Shown: positions 17,133-27,031, numbered from the stretch's first letter. The stretch is DNA of 64,000 nucleotides from CAVUOA01 sp963742955 (GCA_963742955.1 CAVUOA010000009.1:496001-560000), one strand, 5' to 3'. Notes: generated by a model not told the origin, from the letters alone. Numbers and translations are program-made.

Positions 17133-17177
17133 ATTAGGGAAATTTTAATTAGAATCAGACCCATACCTCGATAAATA

Positions 17178-18218
17178 GTGCGAAACACTAAAATACTCTT
17201 CCTGATATCGGTTATCCTCATTTTCGGAGTTAATCTAATTAAAGATAGCATTAACCCCTATTACTACCAGATTGTTATTTACGCAGGTATAAACATTATT
17301 CTCGCTTCAAGCCTTAATCTTATTAACGGCTTTGCAGGCCAATTCTCATTAGGGCATGCCGGTTTCATGGCTATAGGCGCGTACCTTTCGGCGGCAATCA
17401 GCACTTATTTTGCTCCGTTTTTAATATCAATATTAGGAGATAGTATAATTGGTCATGCAGTCTGGTTTATTTTAGTTCTGTTCATCGGAGGATTAGGAGC
17501 ATCGGTTGTAGGCTTAATAGTTGGTGTTCCGTCTTTGCGGCTGCGGGGTGATTATCTTGCAATTGTTACACTTGGTTTCGGTGAAATTATCCGTGTAATA
17601 ATTCAGAATCTCAATATAATCGGAGCATCGCAGGGATTCAGAGGTGTTTATGTTTACAGCAATGGAGTAAGAAGCCTCGAAATGGTAAATGAACTTGGTG
17701 ATATGCCTTTCCATTTTTACACAATACCAAAATACACAGATTTCTTCTGGACTTTCCTGGTAGTAGCAATAATTATTTTCGGCATAACAAATTTAATGCG
17801 TTCAACATACGGCAGAGGCTTTGTAGCAGTAAAAGATGATGAAATTGCTGCCGAAGCAATGGGGATAAATACAACAAAGTTTAAAGTTACAGCATTTGTT
17901 CTCGGCGCATTTTTTGCAGGCGTTGCAGGCGGATTGTACAGTCATTTTATCCAGTATATTAATCCGGAAGATTTCAATTTCCTTCGTTCAATAGAAATTG
18001 TTGCAATGGTTATACTTGGCGGCATGGGAAGCACATTAGGTGTGCTGCTGGCGGCAATCATTCTTACAATATTGCCTGAACTGCTGAGAGATGTCCAGCA
18101 ATACAGGATGATTGTATACTCGCTTTTACTTGTTATTATGATGCTTGTAAGACCACAGGGACTCTTCGGTGTGAGGCTGGGGAAAAAGAAAAATAAGGAA
18201 AAACCGCTTTTAAAATAA
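17178..18218 (+). CDS. livM: Branched-chain amino acid ABC transporter permease LivM
   Basis: Inner-membrane permease of 346 residues in the LivM family. 'SSLNLINGFAGQFSLGHAGFMAIGAYLSA' near residue 45 and the EAA-like loop around 'AVKDDEIAAEAMGINTTKFKVTAFVLGAFFAGVAGGL' are diagnostic. About nine hydrophobic helices are visible. The start is GTG. livG begins 2 nt after the stop. The sister permease livH and a periplasmic binding protein, normally adjacent, are not in the window, so the system must be completed from elsewhere. The substrate could be another amino acid or urea-like solute. Confidence 0.92.
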   Translation: MRNTKILFLISVILIFGVNLIKDSINPYYYQIVIYAGINIILASSLNLINGFAGQFSLGHAGFMAIGAYLSAAISTYFAPFLISILGDSIIGHAVWFILVLFIGGLGASVVGLIVGVPSLRLRGDYLAIVTLGFGEIIRVIIQNLNIIGASQGFRGVYVYSNGVRSLEMVNELGDMPFHFYTIPKYTDFFWTFLVVAIIIFGITNLMRSTYGRGFVAVKDDEIAAEAMGINTTKFKVTAFVLGAFFAGVAGGLYSHFIQYINPEDFNFLRSIEIVAMVILGGMGSTLGVLLAAIILTILPELLRDVQQYRMIVYSLLLVIMMLVRPQGLFGVRLGKKKNKEKPLLK

Positions 18219-18220
18219 AT

Positions 18221-18997
18221 TTGGAAATTCTTAACCTAAATAATTGCACAATCAGGTTCGGCGGCTTAACTGCTGTTGACAGCTTAACAACATTCGTAGC
18301 AGATAATGAACTGGTTGGCATGATAGGTCCCAACGGCGCAGGTAAAACAACCGTATTCAATATCGTGACAGGTGTTTATGACCCAACTGAGGGGGATATA
18401 CTCTTTAACGGAGAAAGCCTCGTAAAATATAAACCGTACCAGGTAACACAAAAAGGAATTGCAAGAACTTTCCAGAATATTCGTTTATGCCAGAGCCTTT
18501 CAGTAAAGGATAATGTAAGGGTTTCATATAACAATTACTGCAAATCAAAGCTGTTCAGGTCAATAATTCAGGGGAAAAGCTATAAAAAAGAAGAAAAATT
18601 GATTGATGATGAAATAAATGAATTGCTGAATATGTTTGATTTATATGAATATGCCGATGAATATGCCAAAAGCCTTCCCTATGGTGAACAGAGAAAGCTT
18701 GAAATTGTAAGAGCACTTGCAACCAAGCCAAAGCTGCTGCTGCTTGATGAACCGGCTGCAGGTACAAATCCTACTGAAAAAAGAGCCTTGATGGATTTGA
18801 TAAAAAGCGTAAGAGAAAAATTTAATATTTCGATACTTCTCGTTGAACATGATATGAGTGTTGTTATGGGAATTTGCGAAAGAATTTTTGTTTTAGATTA
18901 CGGCAAAAAGATAGCAGAAGGAAAACCGGAAGAAATTCAGAAAGACCCGCGCGTTATTGAAGCATATTTAGGAGAAGAAGTAAAGAAGCATGCTTAA
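18221..18997 (+). CDS. livG: Branched-chain amino acid ABC transporter ATPase LivG
   Basis: A 258-residue ABC ATPase with Walker A GPNGAGKTT, a Q-loop in 'ARTFQNIRL', signature LPYGEQRKLEIVRAL and Walker B LLLLDEPAAG with the extended 'GTNPTEKRALMDLI' typical of LivG. The TTG start is 2 nt after livM, and the 3' end overlaps livF by 8 nt, which indicates translational coupling. It powers uptake together with LivF. Confidence 0.95.
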   Translation: MEILNLNNCTIRFGGLTAVDSLTTFVADNELVGMIGPNGAGKTTVFNIVTGVYDPTEGDILFNGESLVKYKPYQVTQKGIARTFQNIRLCQSLSVKDNVRVSYNNYCKSKLFRSIIQGKSYKKEEKLIDDEINELLNMFDLYEYADEYAKSLPYGEQRKLEIVRALATKPKLLLLDEPAAGTNPTEKRALMDLIKSVREKFNISILLVEHDMSVVMGICERIFVLDYGKKIAEGKPEEIQKDPRVIEAYLGEEVKKHA

Positions 18998-19700
18998 AAT
19001 TGAAAATCTGATTGTAAACTATGGAGCTATTAATGCGATTAAGGGTATTTCCCTCTCTGTACCCGATAAGTCAATAGTAACATTGATTGGCGCAAACGGA
19101 GCCGGTAAAACAACTACACTCAGAACAATTTCGAGCGTAGTTAAGTCTTCCGGCGGGAAAATATTTTACGAAGATACAGATATTACCAATTTACCGCCGT
19201 ATAAAATTGTAAAACTAGGAATTTGCCAGGTACCCGAAGGCAGGTTAATATTTTCAAACCTGACGGTTAAGGAAAATCTTGATATGGGCGCTTATCTCAG
19301 AACAGATAAGCAAAATTTTAAGAATGACTTTGATTTTATTTTTACAATATTCCCCCGTCTGCAGGAAAGAATGAAACAGCCCGGAGGAACTTTATCGGGC
19401 GGCGAACAGCAAATGCTTGCAATATCCAGAGCGCTGATGTCAAAGCCAAAGCTGCTGTTAATGGACGAGCCATCGCTTGGAATAGCGCCGATTCTTGTAA
19501 AAACAATATTTGAAAAAATTATTGAAATAAATAAAACACTTGGTGTGACTATTTTACTTGTGGAGCAAAATGCGCATTTAGCGCTCTCCATTGCAAATTA
19601 CGGGTATGTACTCGAAACAGGCAACATTATCATTGAGGGAGAAGCTAAAGAGCTTGCAGCAAACCCGCAGGTAAGAAAGGCATATCTCGGCGAGTCTTAA
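18990..19700 (+). CDS. livF: Branched-chain amino acid ABC transporter ATPase LivF
   Basis: A 236-residue ABC ATPase with Walker A GANGAGKTT, 'GICQVPEGRLIFSNLTVKENLDMGAYL' (a LivF hallmark), signature LSGGEQQMLAISRAL and Walker B LLLMDEPSLG. It overlaps livG by 8 nt. An aminotransferase gene follows 23 nt downstream and may be in the same transcript. Confidence 0.95.
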   Translation: MLKIENLIVNYGAINAIKGISLSVPDKSIVTLIGANGAGKTTTLRTISSVVKSSGGKIFYEDTDITNLPPYKIVKLGICQVPEGRLIFSNLTVKENLDMGAYLRTDKQNFKNDFDFIFTIFPRLQERMKQPGGTLSGGEQQMLAISRALMSKPKLLLMDEPSLGIAPILVKTIFEKIIEINKTLGVTILLVEQNAHLALSIANYGYVLETGNIIIEGEAKELAANPQVRKAYLGES

Positions 19701-19723
19701 ATTAATATAAAACTTAAAACAGA

Positions 19724-20890
19724 ATGACAATGCAATTAGCAGACAGAGCACACAGATTGGGAACCGAAACCGCATTCGAAGTGCTCGCCAAGGCGAGAAC
19801 GCTTGAAGCGGAAGGCAAGTCCATTATCCATTTGCAGATTGGTGAACCTGATTTTACAACACCGAAAAATATTTGCGATGCTGCAATAAGGTCAATCCAG
19901 CATGGCGATACTCATTATACTCCCTCAGCCGGCTTGATGGAATTAAGACAGGCAATAGCCGATTACATTAATAAAACCAGAGGTGTTGAATACACAGCAG
20001 AAAACGTTGTAGTGACGCCCGGCGCCAAACCGATTATGTTTTTCGTAATACTTGCCTTAATAGGTAAGGGTGACGAGGTAATTTACCCTAACCCCGGATT
20101 CCCAATTTACGAATCGATGATAAATTTTGTCGGAGGTACGCCGGTACCGCTTCATATTAAAGAAGAAAACGATTTTAAAGTTGATGCTAAAGATTTTGAA
20201 AAACTGGTTACTAACAGAACAAAACTGGTTATTATTAACTCCCCCGGAAACCCGACAGGCAAAACTATTCCGAGAAGCGAAATTGAATCGATTGCTCAGA
20301 TACTGAAAGATAAGGATACATATATTCTGACTGATGAAATATATTCCAGGATAGTTTATGACGGCGCAGAACCTTTTTCAATCAGTAAACTGGATGGTTT
20401 CAAAGACAGGGCAATTATACTCGACGGGTTTTCAAAAACTTATGCAATGACCGGCTGGAGAGCCGGGTATGGTGTCATGAATACAGAGCTTGTACCTATA
20501 ATTGCCAAACTGATGACCAACAGCAATTCTTGCACAAATGCTTTTGTTCAGAAAGGCTGTATAGAAGCGCTTACAGGACCGCAGGACGAAGTTGATAAAA
20601 TGGTTGCTAAGTTCAAAGAAAGAAGAGATGTTATGGTTGAAGGGTTAAACTCAATTAAAGGATTTAAGTGCCTGAAGCCCGACGGCGCGTTTTACGCATT
20701 CCCGAACATAACCGGAACCGGATATTCATCAAAGGACCTTGCTGATAAGCTGCTTTACGAAGCCGGTGTTGCTACACTTGCGGGCACTTCATTCGGTAAA
20801 TTCGGCGAGGGATACCTAAGGTTTTCTTATGCTAATTCTATAGAAAACATACAAAAAGCCATAGCAAAAATTAAGGGTATTCTGGAATAA
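19724..20890 (+). CDS. Aspartate aminotransferase-like enzyme (class I/II)
   Basis: PLP-dependent fold-type I aminotransferase of 388 residues in the AspB/aspartate aminotransferase Ib group. 'LQIGEPDFTTP', 'HYTPSAGLMELRQAIADY', 'PNPGFPIYE', 'NSPGNPTGK', 'TDEIYSRIVYDG' and the PLP-lysine motif SKTYAMTGWRAGY are all present. It probably transfers an amino group between aspartate or another amino acid and 2-oxoglutarate; exact substrates are not predictable. It follows livF by 23 nt, so transport and transamination may be co-expressed. Confidence 0.92.
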   Translation: MTMQLADRAHRLGTETAFEVLAKARTLEAEGKSIIHLQIGEPDFTTPKNICDAAIRSIQHGDTHYTPSAGLMELRQAIADYINKTRGVEYTAENVVVTPGAKPIMFFVILALIGKGDEVIYPNPGFPIYESMINFVGGTPVPLHIKEENDFKVDAKDFEKLVTNRTKLVIINSPGNPTGKTIPRSEIESIAQILKDKDTYILTDEIYSRIVYDGAEPFSISKLDGFKDRAIILDGFSKTYAMTGWRAGYGVMNTELVPIIAKLMTNSNSCTNAFVQKGCIEALTGPQDEVDKMVAKFKERRDVMVEGLNSIKGFKCLKPDGAFYAFPNITGTGYSSKDLADKLLYEAGVATLAGTSFGKFGEGYLRFSYANSIENIQKAIAKIKGILE

Positions 20891-20944
20891 ATAGATTTTA
20901 CGCATATTCGGTATTATATTTATTTAACCTAAAATTAAAAGAAT

Positions 20945-21949
20945 ATGCTTAAGTGTCGCCTTAACATGGGAATGATAATAATTTTAATGATTATTGTTCC
21001 CTTTGCTTTTACATTTGCTTCAACCGGCAAAGACAACAATCTATCAAATGCACCATATTCTGTTACACTCAAACTGGTACAGGAAGCCACACTTCCCGGA
21101 AATCCTACAGATATTTATATAAAAGACGATTATGCTTATATTCTGTGCCCGTCTATTGCTGTAATTAATGTTACCGACCCAAATTCAATTTCAAAACCTG
21201 CCGTTTATAACGATTTAACAACGGGCGCAAATTCGATTGCTTTTAACGGCTCCTACGCTTATATAGCACAGGATGACGGGATTATTAAAATTGTAGATTT
21301 CCGCGATAAAGAAAAGCCTTTTGTAAAAGGTACAATCGATACGTTCGGCAAAATTTCGAAATTGTTCGTCTATAACGGTTTTTTGTATTTCATCAGAAAA
21401 GATTTTGGGCTCTCAGTTTATGATGTATCAATTCCCGATATCCCGATTTCCAGGGGAACGCAGGTTGTGCTGGGAGAAGCTAACAGCTTATTTGTTAAGA
21501 ATAATTATGCCTACATCACGTCAGTAAATGCAAACCTTACAATTATCGATATATCGGATATATCAAAGCTTCCTATTGTAGGAACATACAACTCAGGAAT
21601 AAATTTCTATGATGTATACGTAAATGAAAATTATGCTTACGTTCCTCAGGGCTCAACCGGAGTGCAGGTGCTTAATGTATCTGAGCTTCCCTCCCCGACT
21701 CATATAACAAATATATTTTCGAGGAAATTCGCAAAGCAGGTTATCGTGAACGGGTATTATACATGGGTAAACGATGACAATTCTTTACAGGCTTTCTACA
21801 GCCGCGAGCCAAAAGACCAATTGTATGCCGGAAGCTTCAGCAACTATGACGGTACAATAAACAGGATTGCTGTGGAAGATAATAAATATGTTTACTTATG
21901 CACAAGCAACAGCAAGCTGAAGATTCTGCAGGTTTATTATAATTATTAA
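20945..21949 (+). CDS. Secreted LVIVD-repeat (beta-propeller) protein
   Basis: Exported protein of 334 residues. A hydrophobic leader (IIILMIIVPFAFTFAS) precedes repeats of the LVIVD type, each with 'NYAYI...I.IIDISD...P'. Examples are DYAYILCPSIAVINVTDP, SYAYIAQDDGIIKIVDFRD and NYAYITSVNANLTIIDISD. About six or seven repeats suggest a beta-propeller on the cell surface. No sorting domain is seen at the C-terminus. The function is unknown. A bidirectional terminator follows. Confidence 0.8.
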   Translation: MLKCRLNMGMIIILMIIVPFAFTFASTGKDNNLSNAPYSVTLKLVQEATLPGNPTDIYIKDDYAYILCPSIAVINVTDPNSISKPAVYNDLTTGANSIAFNGSYAYIAQDDGIIKIVDFRDKEKPFVKGTIDTFGKISKLFVYNGFLYFIRKDFGLSVYDVSIPDIPISRGTQVVLGEANSLFVKNNYAYITSVNANLTIIDISDISKLPIVGTYNSGINFYDVYVNENYAYVPQGSTGVQVLNVSELPSPTHITNIFSRKFAKQVIVNGYYTWVNDDNSLQAFYSREPKDQLYAGSFSNYDGTINRIAVEDNKYVYLCTSNSKLKILQVYYNY

Positions 21950-21968
21950 AGCACTAATAGAAAAGATT

Positions 21969-22006
21969 AATATCTCATTCCTGAAAGCAGGGATGAGATA
22001 TTTTTT
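21969..22006. terminator. Bidirectional terminator
   Basis: The stem AATATCTCAT/ATGAGATATT with an inner partial stem is followed by a T6 run on the plus strand. It separates the convergent LVIVD and SDR genes; the SDR stop codon touches the T run. Confidence 0.85.
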
Positions 22007-22733
22007 ATACTCCCCCGTACATCTTTATTGTGTTTCCTCTGAATGCGCTCGCTGCATCTGAAAGCAGGAATAAAATTGTTTCGGCAATATCTTCGGGTTT
22101 TACCCAGTGGCTGAAGTCCGCTTTGGGCATCGATTCCCTGTTGGCTGGTGTATCTATTATGCTTGGAATAATAGCGTTTGCAGTGATATTATTTGCTTTA
22201 GTTTCTTCTGCAATAGTTTCAATAAGATTTACAACTGCTGATTTTGAAACCGAATATGCAAGCTTGCCGGGAGATATTTCTAATGCAGGCATTGCTCCCA
22301 TTGCAACTATTCTGCCGAAATCTTTATTAAGCATAAGCTTCAGCACGTTTTTGCTGAAATAATACGTGGTTTTGAAATTCAGCTCAAACATTTTATTTAT
22401 CAATTCAGTCTCCATATCAACAATATTTTTTTTTGGATGATATCCTCCTACTGTATTAACCAGGTAATCAATTCTCCCCTCACCTTTGAGTACATCGTTT
22501 ATAAAATTATTTACCGATTCCTCGTTCATTGCATCACATTGAAGTCCGAAAATTCTTCTTAGCTTAAATTCTTTAACATTTTCTGCGGAAGAATTATCAA
22601 AAATGCTCCGGAAATTATCAATTGAATAAGCCGGAACATAAATTTTCATGTCCACTTCGGCAAAACGGTTGACAATAACCCTTCCTAGTGCGCCTGTTCC
22701 GCCTGTTACGACCGCAATTTTATCTTTAAACAT
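22005..22733 (-). CDS. SDR family oxidoreductase
   Basis: A 242-residue short-chain dehydrogenase/reductase. The cofactor motif TGGTGALG (residues about 10-17), the NTVGG motif, and the catalytic YSVSK (Tyr and Lys) are present. The C-terminal 'WVKPEDIAETILFLLSDAASAFRGNTIKMYGG' is typical of the classical family. The substrate is unknown. anmK lies 11 nt upstream, so the two are probably co-transcribed. Confidence 0.93.
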   Translation of the reverse strand: MFKDKIAVVTGGTGALGRVIVNRFAEVDMKIYVPAYSIDNFRSIFDNSSAENVKEFKLRRIFGLQCDAMNEESVNNFINDVLKGEGRIDYLVNTVGGYHPKKNIVDMETELINKMFELNFKTTYYFSKNVLKLMLNKDFGRIVAMGAMPALEISPGKLAYSVSKSAVVNLIETIAEETKANNITANAIIPSIIDTPANRESMPKADFSHWVKPEDIAETILFLLSDAASAFRGNTIKMYGGV

Positions 22734-22744
22734 TTCTTAATTTA

Positions 22745-23920
22745 TTAATTTGCCAAACAAATTTTACCGAGAATTACATCTTTCCTAGAGCCTGTAACGG
22801 ATTTCATGTTTGCAGGGTTTCCGGCAAGGCACTCATTAGCCAGAACTGCAAATAGTACTGCTTCTTTTGAATCGGCGGTAATTCCGTTAAGATTAAACTG
22901 TTTTATTTCAACATCATCAAAATATTTTCTGAGTAAATCCATAAGCAGCGGATTATTTGCTCCGCCGCCGCTGACGATTAATTCATTAATCCTGGTTTTG
23001 ATAAAATTCACATAATTAAACCAAATTGTAAATGCAGTAAACTCAGTTACAGTTCTTACAATATCTGCTTTTGGAGTTCCTGTGGCTTTCTTTAATATTT
23101 GAACGATAAATTCTTTTCCGTAATGCTCTCTTCCCGTTGATTTCGGTGGTTTTTGCCTAAAGTAGGAATCAGCCAGCAGAAATTCAAATAATTTTAAATC
23201 AACCTTTCCTTTTTTGGCAATAGTTGAATTCCTGTCAAACGGTTTACCGAATAATTTCAGAACCACACCGTCAATCAGCATGTTTCCGGGTCCTGTATCA
23301 AAAGCAATTACATCATCCTTTGAAGCGTATTTAGGAATTACGGTGATATTGGCTATCCCGCCGATATTAAGCAATCCCCTGCTGATTTTTGAGCTTCTGA
23401 AAAGTATATAATCCAGATACGGCACTAACGGGGCGCCATCACCTTCTACAGCGCAATCAGCTATCCTAAAATCGCCTATTGTGGTAATACCTGTTAAATT
23501 TGCAATCACAGACGGGTCACCTATTTGCAGTGTTGATTTAATTTTATACCCTAAAAATTCTGTTTTTTCAGGTAAATGGTGGATTGTTTGCCCGTGAGAG
23601 CCTATTAAATCAATTTTGAATTTTGGGTTCCGCTGCTGAATCTTTTTAACAGCCCGTGCAAATAATTCACCTAAAATGACATTTAAACGGCAAATTTCAG
23701 CTAAGTTGGCTTCTTCAACAACTGAATTCTTCATTATAGATTCTCGGATATTCTGCGGTATCTTTAATGTAATAAAATCAATGACTCTGATTTTTGTATT
23801 CAATCCAGATGCATTGATTTTAATCAGTACAGCGTCTATACCATCAACAGATGTTCCTGAAAGCAGCCCTGCGATATTTCGGTTAGATTTATGTATAATA
23901 CGGTTTAAAATCTTTGCCAT
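22745..23920 (-). CDS. anmK: Anhydro-N-acetylmuramic acid kinase
   Basis: AnmK phosphorylates 1,6-anhydro-MurNAc with ring opening, yielding MurNAc-6-phosphate in cell-wall recycling. The 391-residue protein has 'GLLSGTSVDGIDAVL', 'IGSHGQTIHHLP', 'LQIGDPSVIANLTGI', 'GDFRIADCAVEGDGAPLVPYLD', 'NIGGIANIT', and 'AFDTGPGNMLID'. All are hallmarks of the family. It is transcribed divergently from tig across 164 nt and leads the SDR gene. Confidence 0.96.
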   Translation of the reverse strand: MAKILNRIIHKSNRNIAGLLSGTSVDGIDAVLIKINASGLNTKIRVIDFITLKIPQNIRESIMKNSVVEEANLAEICRLNVILGELFARAVKKIQQRNPKFKIDLIGSHGQTIHHLPEKTEFLGYKIKSTLQIGDPSVIANLTGITTIGDFRIADCAVEGDGAPLVPYLDYILFRSSKISRGLLNIGGIANITVIPKYASKDDVIAFDTGPGNMLIDGVVLKLFGKPFDRNSTIAKKGKVDLKLFEFLLADSYFRQKPPKSTGREHYGKEFIVQILKKATGTPKADIVRTVTEFTAFTIWFNYVNFIKTRINELIVSGGGANNPLLMDLLRKYFDDVEIKQFNLNGITADSKEAVLFAVLANECLAGNPANMKSVTGSRKDVILGKICLAN

Positions 23921-24084
23921 AACTTACTTAAATTACTATAAGTTAAATAAAATTAACGGAAGAATAAATATACTATGGTCACTTACAAAATAAATATTAT
24001 GGTATTTTGATTACAGAACCGGGTAAATACATTGAAACGTGCGAAAAATTGAGTTATATTACTTATTTATAACCAATTAAGCGT

Positions 24085-25356
24085 ATGGAAATTAAGACAA
24101 ACAACATAGACAGCTGCAAGCAGGAAGTAGAATTTGAGGTTTCTTACGAAGAATTAGCTCCTCATTTCGAAAAAGCATATAGTAAATATAAAAATAAGGT
24201 TAATGTACCGGGCTTCAGGAAAGGAAAAGTACCTGTTTCTATGCTGAAGAAGCTTTACAAAGACGTTATAGAACAGGGTTCGCTTGAAGATGTATCGAAC
24301 AGTATTTTCAAGGATTATTTGAAGGATAAGGACGTTCACATATTGGGTGAGGGTTCTCTGATTGATATGGATTACGAACCCGGCATTTTGTTTAAATTTA
24401 AAGTCCAGTATGAAATAAAACCTGATTTCGAAATCAAGCAATATAAAGACCTTGAACTGACTAAAACCATATATCCCGTTAATGACCATATAATCGATGA
24501 CGAAGTAAAATATCTCCGTTCAAAGAACTGCACTTATGAAGAAATTGATAAGATTGAAAATGATGAAACGGTTGTTACACTTGATGTCCAGAAGTTAGAT
24601 GATACCGATTTTCCTATAATTGGTGAAGCGGAAAAAGGCGTTAAGTTTTATCTGAACGATGAACATCTTAACAAAGAATTGAAGAGTCAGATTGAGACTT
24701 TCAGGAAAGATGAAGAGAAAGTACTCTCAATAACTCCCAAAGAAGGTGAAAAACCGGAAAAGTACAGGGCAAAAGCTGTAAAACTTGAGAAAATAATACT
24801 ACCTGAACTTAATAAAGAATTCTTTGATAAATTTTACAAAGGCGAAATAAGTGACGAGAAAGGCTTCAGAGAACACATTGCAAAAGACATGGAAAAAATT
24901 TACAGTGATATGTCTAACCAGGAGGTGCGCAACAATGTTGTAAATGAGCTTATTAAGATAAACGATATTCCTGTTCCCGATATATTAGTTGAAAACGTAC
25001 TTGAATCTTTTATTGCTGATATTAAAAACCAAAGTCCGAAACGCGAGCTTCCGTCGGATTTCAATGAAGAAGAATACAAAAAAACCAGGCGTGTTGATGC
25101 AATTCTGCAGGTAAAATGGCTTCTTATAAGAGAGAAATTGATTGAAATGGAGAAGATTGAGGTAACAGATGCCGATTTACTCCCCTTAATTGAAACTGAT
25201 GCAAAAAAATATAACTTGCCAGTTGACAAAATAAAATCTATTTATGAGAAGAACGAAGACGTTAAATTCAGAATTCTCGATAATAAGCTTTTAGATTTTC
25301 TGATTGAGAACTCAAAAATTAAAGAAGTTGTTATGGAACATGAGCATAATCACTAA
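24085..25356 (+). CDS. tig: Trigger factor
   Basis: Ribosome-associated peptidyl-prolyl isomerase and chaperone for nascent chains. The 423-residue protein contains the ribosome-docking signature GFRKGKVP, a PPIase middle part ('VTLDVQKLDDTDFPIIGEAEKGVKFYL' is rather degenerate), and a long helical C-terminal arm. The PPIase domain lacks several aromatic residues of the canonical FKBP pocket and may be inactive (inference). clpP follows 35 nt later, the classic tig-clpP pairing, but clpX is not next. Confidence 0.93.
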   Translation: MEIKTNNIDSCKQEVEFEVSYEELAPHFEKAYSKYKNKVNVPGFRKGKVPVSMLKKLYKDVIEQGSLEDVSNSIFKDYLKDKDVHILGEGSLIDMDYEPGILFKFKVQYEIKPDFEIKQYKDLELTKTIYPVNDHIIDDEVKYLRSKNCTYEEIDKIENDETVVTLDVQKLDDTDFPIIGEAEKGVKFYLNDEHLNKELKSQIETFRKDEEKVLSITPKEGEKPEKYRAKAVKLEKIILPELNKEFFDKFYKGEISDEKGFREHIAKDMEKIYSDMSNQEVRNNVVNELIKINDIPVPDILVENVLESFIADIKNQSPKRELPSDFNEEEYKKTRRVDAILQVKWLLIREKLIEMEKIEVTDADLLPLIETDAKKYNLPVDKIKSIYEKNEDVKFRILDNKLLDFLIENSKIKEVVMEHEHNH

Positions 25357-25391
25357 CTGAATAAGTTTTAATAATTAGAAAAGGAAAATAA

Positions 25392-26054
25392 ATGGATTAC
25401 TCACAATTAATTTCACTAAATAAAGGAATCATCTCGGGCGGACTGGATACGGTCGGCCAGCTGGTACCTATGGTTGTAGAACAGACATCCCGCGGTGAAC
25501 GGGGCATGGATATATACTCCCGTCTGCTGAGGGAAAGAATTGTATTCCTCGGTTTCCCGGTAGATGACCATATTGCAAGTCTTGTTATCGCACAGCTATT
25601 ATTCCTGGAATCTGAAGAACCGGATAAAGACATAATGTTATATGTCAATTCCCCCGGCGGAAGTGTCTCGGCAGGATTGGCTATTTACGATACAATGCAG
25701 TACGTTAAACCCAAAATTGCTACTATCTGCATAGGGATGGCCGCTTCAATGGCGGCTACGCTGCTTGCAGGCGGAGAAGCAGGTAAAAGAACTGCTCTCC
25801 CGCACGCAAAAATTATGATTCATCAGCCGCTTGGCGGAACCCAGGGCCAAACTACCGATATAGAGATTTACACAAAAGAAATGCTTAGAACCCGTGATAC
25901 ATTGTATAATATACTTGCACAGCACACAGGGAAATCTTACGAACAGGTTAAAAAAGATTCAGACAGAGATAATTTCATGGACCCCGAAGAAGCCAAGGAA
26001 TACGGCATAATAGATAACATTCTAACTAAAAGAATAATCGAAAAGAAACCATAG
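25392..26054 (+). CDS. clpP: ATP-dependent Clp protease proteolytic subunit
   Basis: A 220-residue ClpP serine protease. Ser119 lies in GMAASMAA, His144 in MIHQPLGG, and the Asp in 'DRDNFMDPEEA'. 'VNSPGGSVSAGLAIYD' and 'ERIVFLG' are also diagnostic. The N-terminal 'LVPMVVEQTSRGERGMDIYSRLL' is standard, so the first 23 residues form a short extension. A terminator follows, so it is the last gene of the tig operon. Confidence 0.97.
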   Translation: MDYSQLISLNKGIISGGLDTVGQLVPMVVEQTSRGERGMDIYSRLLRERIVFLGFPVDDHIASLVIAQLLFLESEEPDKDIMLYVNSPGGSVSAGLAIYDTMQYVKPKIATICIGMAASMAATLLAGGEAGKRTALPHAKIMIHQPLGGTQGQTTDIEIYTKEMLRTRDTLYNILAQHTGKSYEQVKKDSDRDNFMDPEEAKEYGIIDNILTKRIIEKKP

Positions 26055-26094
26055 CATATTAATTATGCTGTTCAGGTACGCGGTGACATTTATA

Positions 26095-26126
26095 AAAAAA
26101 CCCTTCATGAAATTGAAGGGTTTTTT
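26095..26126. terminator. Bidirectional terminator after clpP
   Basis: The stem AACCCTTCA/TGAAGGGTT with loop TGAAAT is flanked by A6 on the left and T6 on the right, so it works in both directions between clpP and the convergent anti-sigma-like gene. Confidence 0.9.
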
Positions 26127-26149
26127 GTTTATATAACAAACTTATAAAA

Positions 26150-27031
26150 TTATTTGTTTTCCATTTCTGGTTCCTGCTGTTTCGGTTCTGCCTGTTTTTC
26201 GGTATCATTTTGTTTTTCATCAGTCTCACTTTTGTTCTTATCAATATCTTTTCCGCTTTCTTTCTTTGACTTGATTGAATCTGTTTTCAAAGAATCTTTC
26301 GCTTTGCTTTTATCCAAACCCCTGGATGATTTAATGAATCCGTTCAATACACCGTCATTGACTTTGCTATCCTGAGTCCGCCCCTCGGTTTTCTTCATTT
26401 CCGGTAGATTCTCATTCTGATTTTTCTTAATATCACCTGTTTTTCTATCACTCTTCATTTCCTTCTCTTCATCAACCGGAGATTTCTTTTCAATCCTTTG
26501 TTCAATCTCAGGACCCGATAAAGTTTCCTTAGGCTGGATAGAAGGACTTTCTGTCCCAATATCGCTTTTTGGAACAACAGGCTCAATAGAACGCTCATCG
26601 GAACGTTCGTCATCCGGGGTTTTGGATAAATCCTGGCTTAACGGAGTAGATTTTTCCTGGTTTGCAGATAAATCTTTATCCTCCATCGAACCGGGTTTTG
26701 TAATTGTCAATTCCTGTTTCTGCTGTTCCTGTTGGTTTTGGGAAATTGTTGTCGTATCATTCTTAGGCATGTAGTTAATATATATAACAATTACAGCTAT
26801 AAGAGCAATTGTTATACCTACTGCAGGAATAAAAGCAGGCCTGAAAATATTGAATATCCAGTTTTTCTCAACAGGTTTAGTAAGCCTCTGAATCGAAGGA
26901 GACATTTTTTCCGAATCAACATCTCTCAGCTTCCTGTAAAGCTTTTGCTCAAAATCATCTTTGGCTTTAACCTTAGGAAGAGATTTTAATGCCGAAATTG
27001 TATTTTTATATTTTTTTTCTTCTTCCGTCAT
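26150..27031 (-). CDS. Single-pass membrane protein, probable anti-sigma factor
   Basis: A 293-residue protein with a short cytosolic N-terminus (to about 60), one transmembrane helix (about 66-86, IPAVGITIALIAVIVIYINY) and an outer tail of over 200 residues. The tail is low-complexity, rich in Lys, Glu, Gln, Ser, Pro and Asp. It starts 8 nt after the ECF sigma gene stop, a position typical of anti-sigma factors. The N-terminal part 'FEQKLYRKLRDVD' is short and lacks a clear zinc-binding HxxxCxxC motif, so the anti-sigma call rests mainly on context. Confidence 0.6.
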   Translation of the reverse strand: MTEEEKKYKNTISALKSLPKVKAKDDFEQKLYRKLRDVDSEKMSPSIQRLTKPVEKNWIFNIFRPAFIPAVGITIALIAVIVIYINYMPKNDTTTISQNQQEQQKQELTITKPGSMEDKDLSANQEKSTPLSQDLSKTPDDERSDERSIEPVVPKSDIGTESPSIQPKETLSGPEIEQRIEKKSPVDEEKEMKSDRKTGDIKKNQNENLPEMKKTEGRTQDSKVNDGVLNGFIKSSRGLDKSKAKDSLKTDSIKSKKESGKDIDKNKSETDEKQNDTEKQAEPKQQEPEMENK

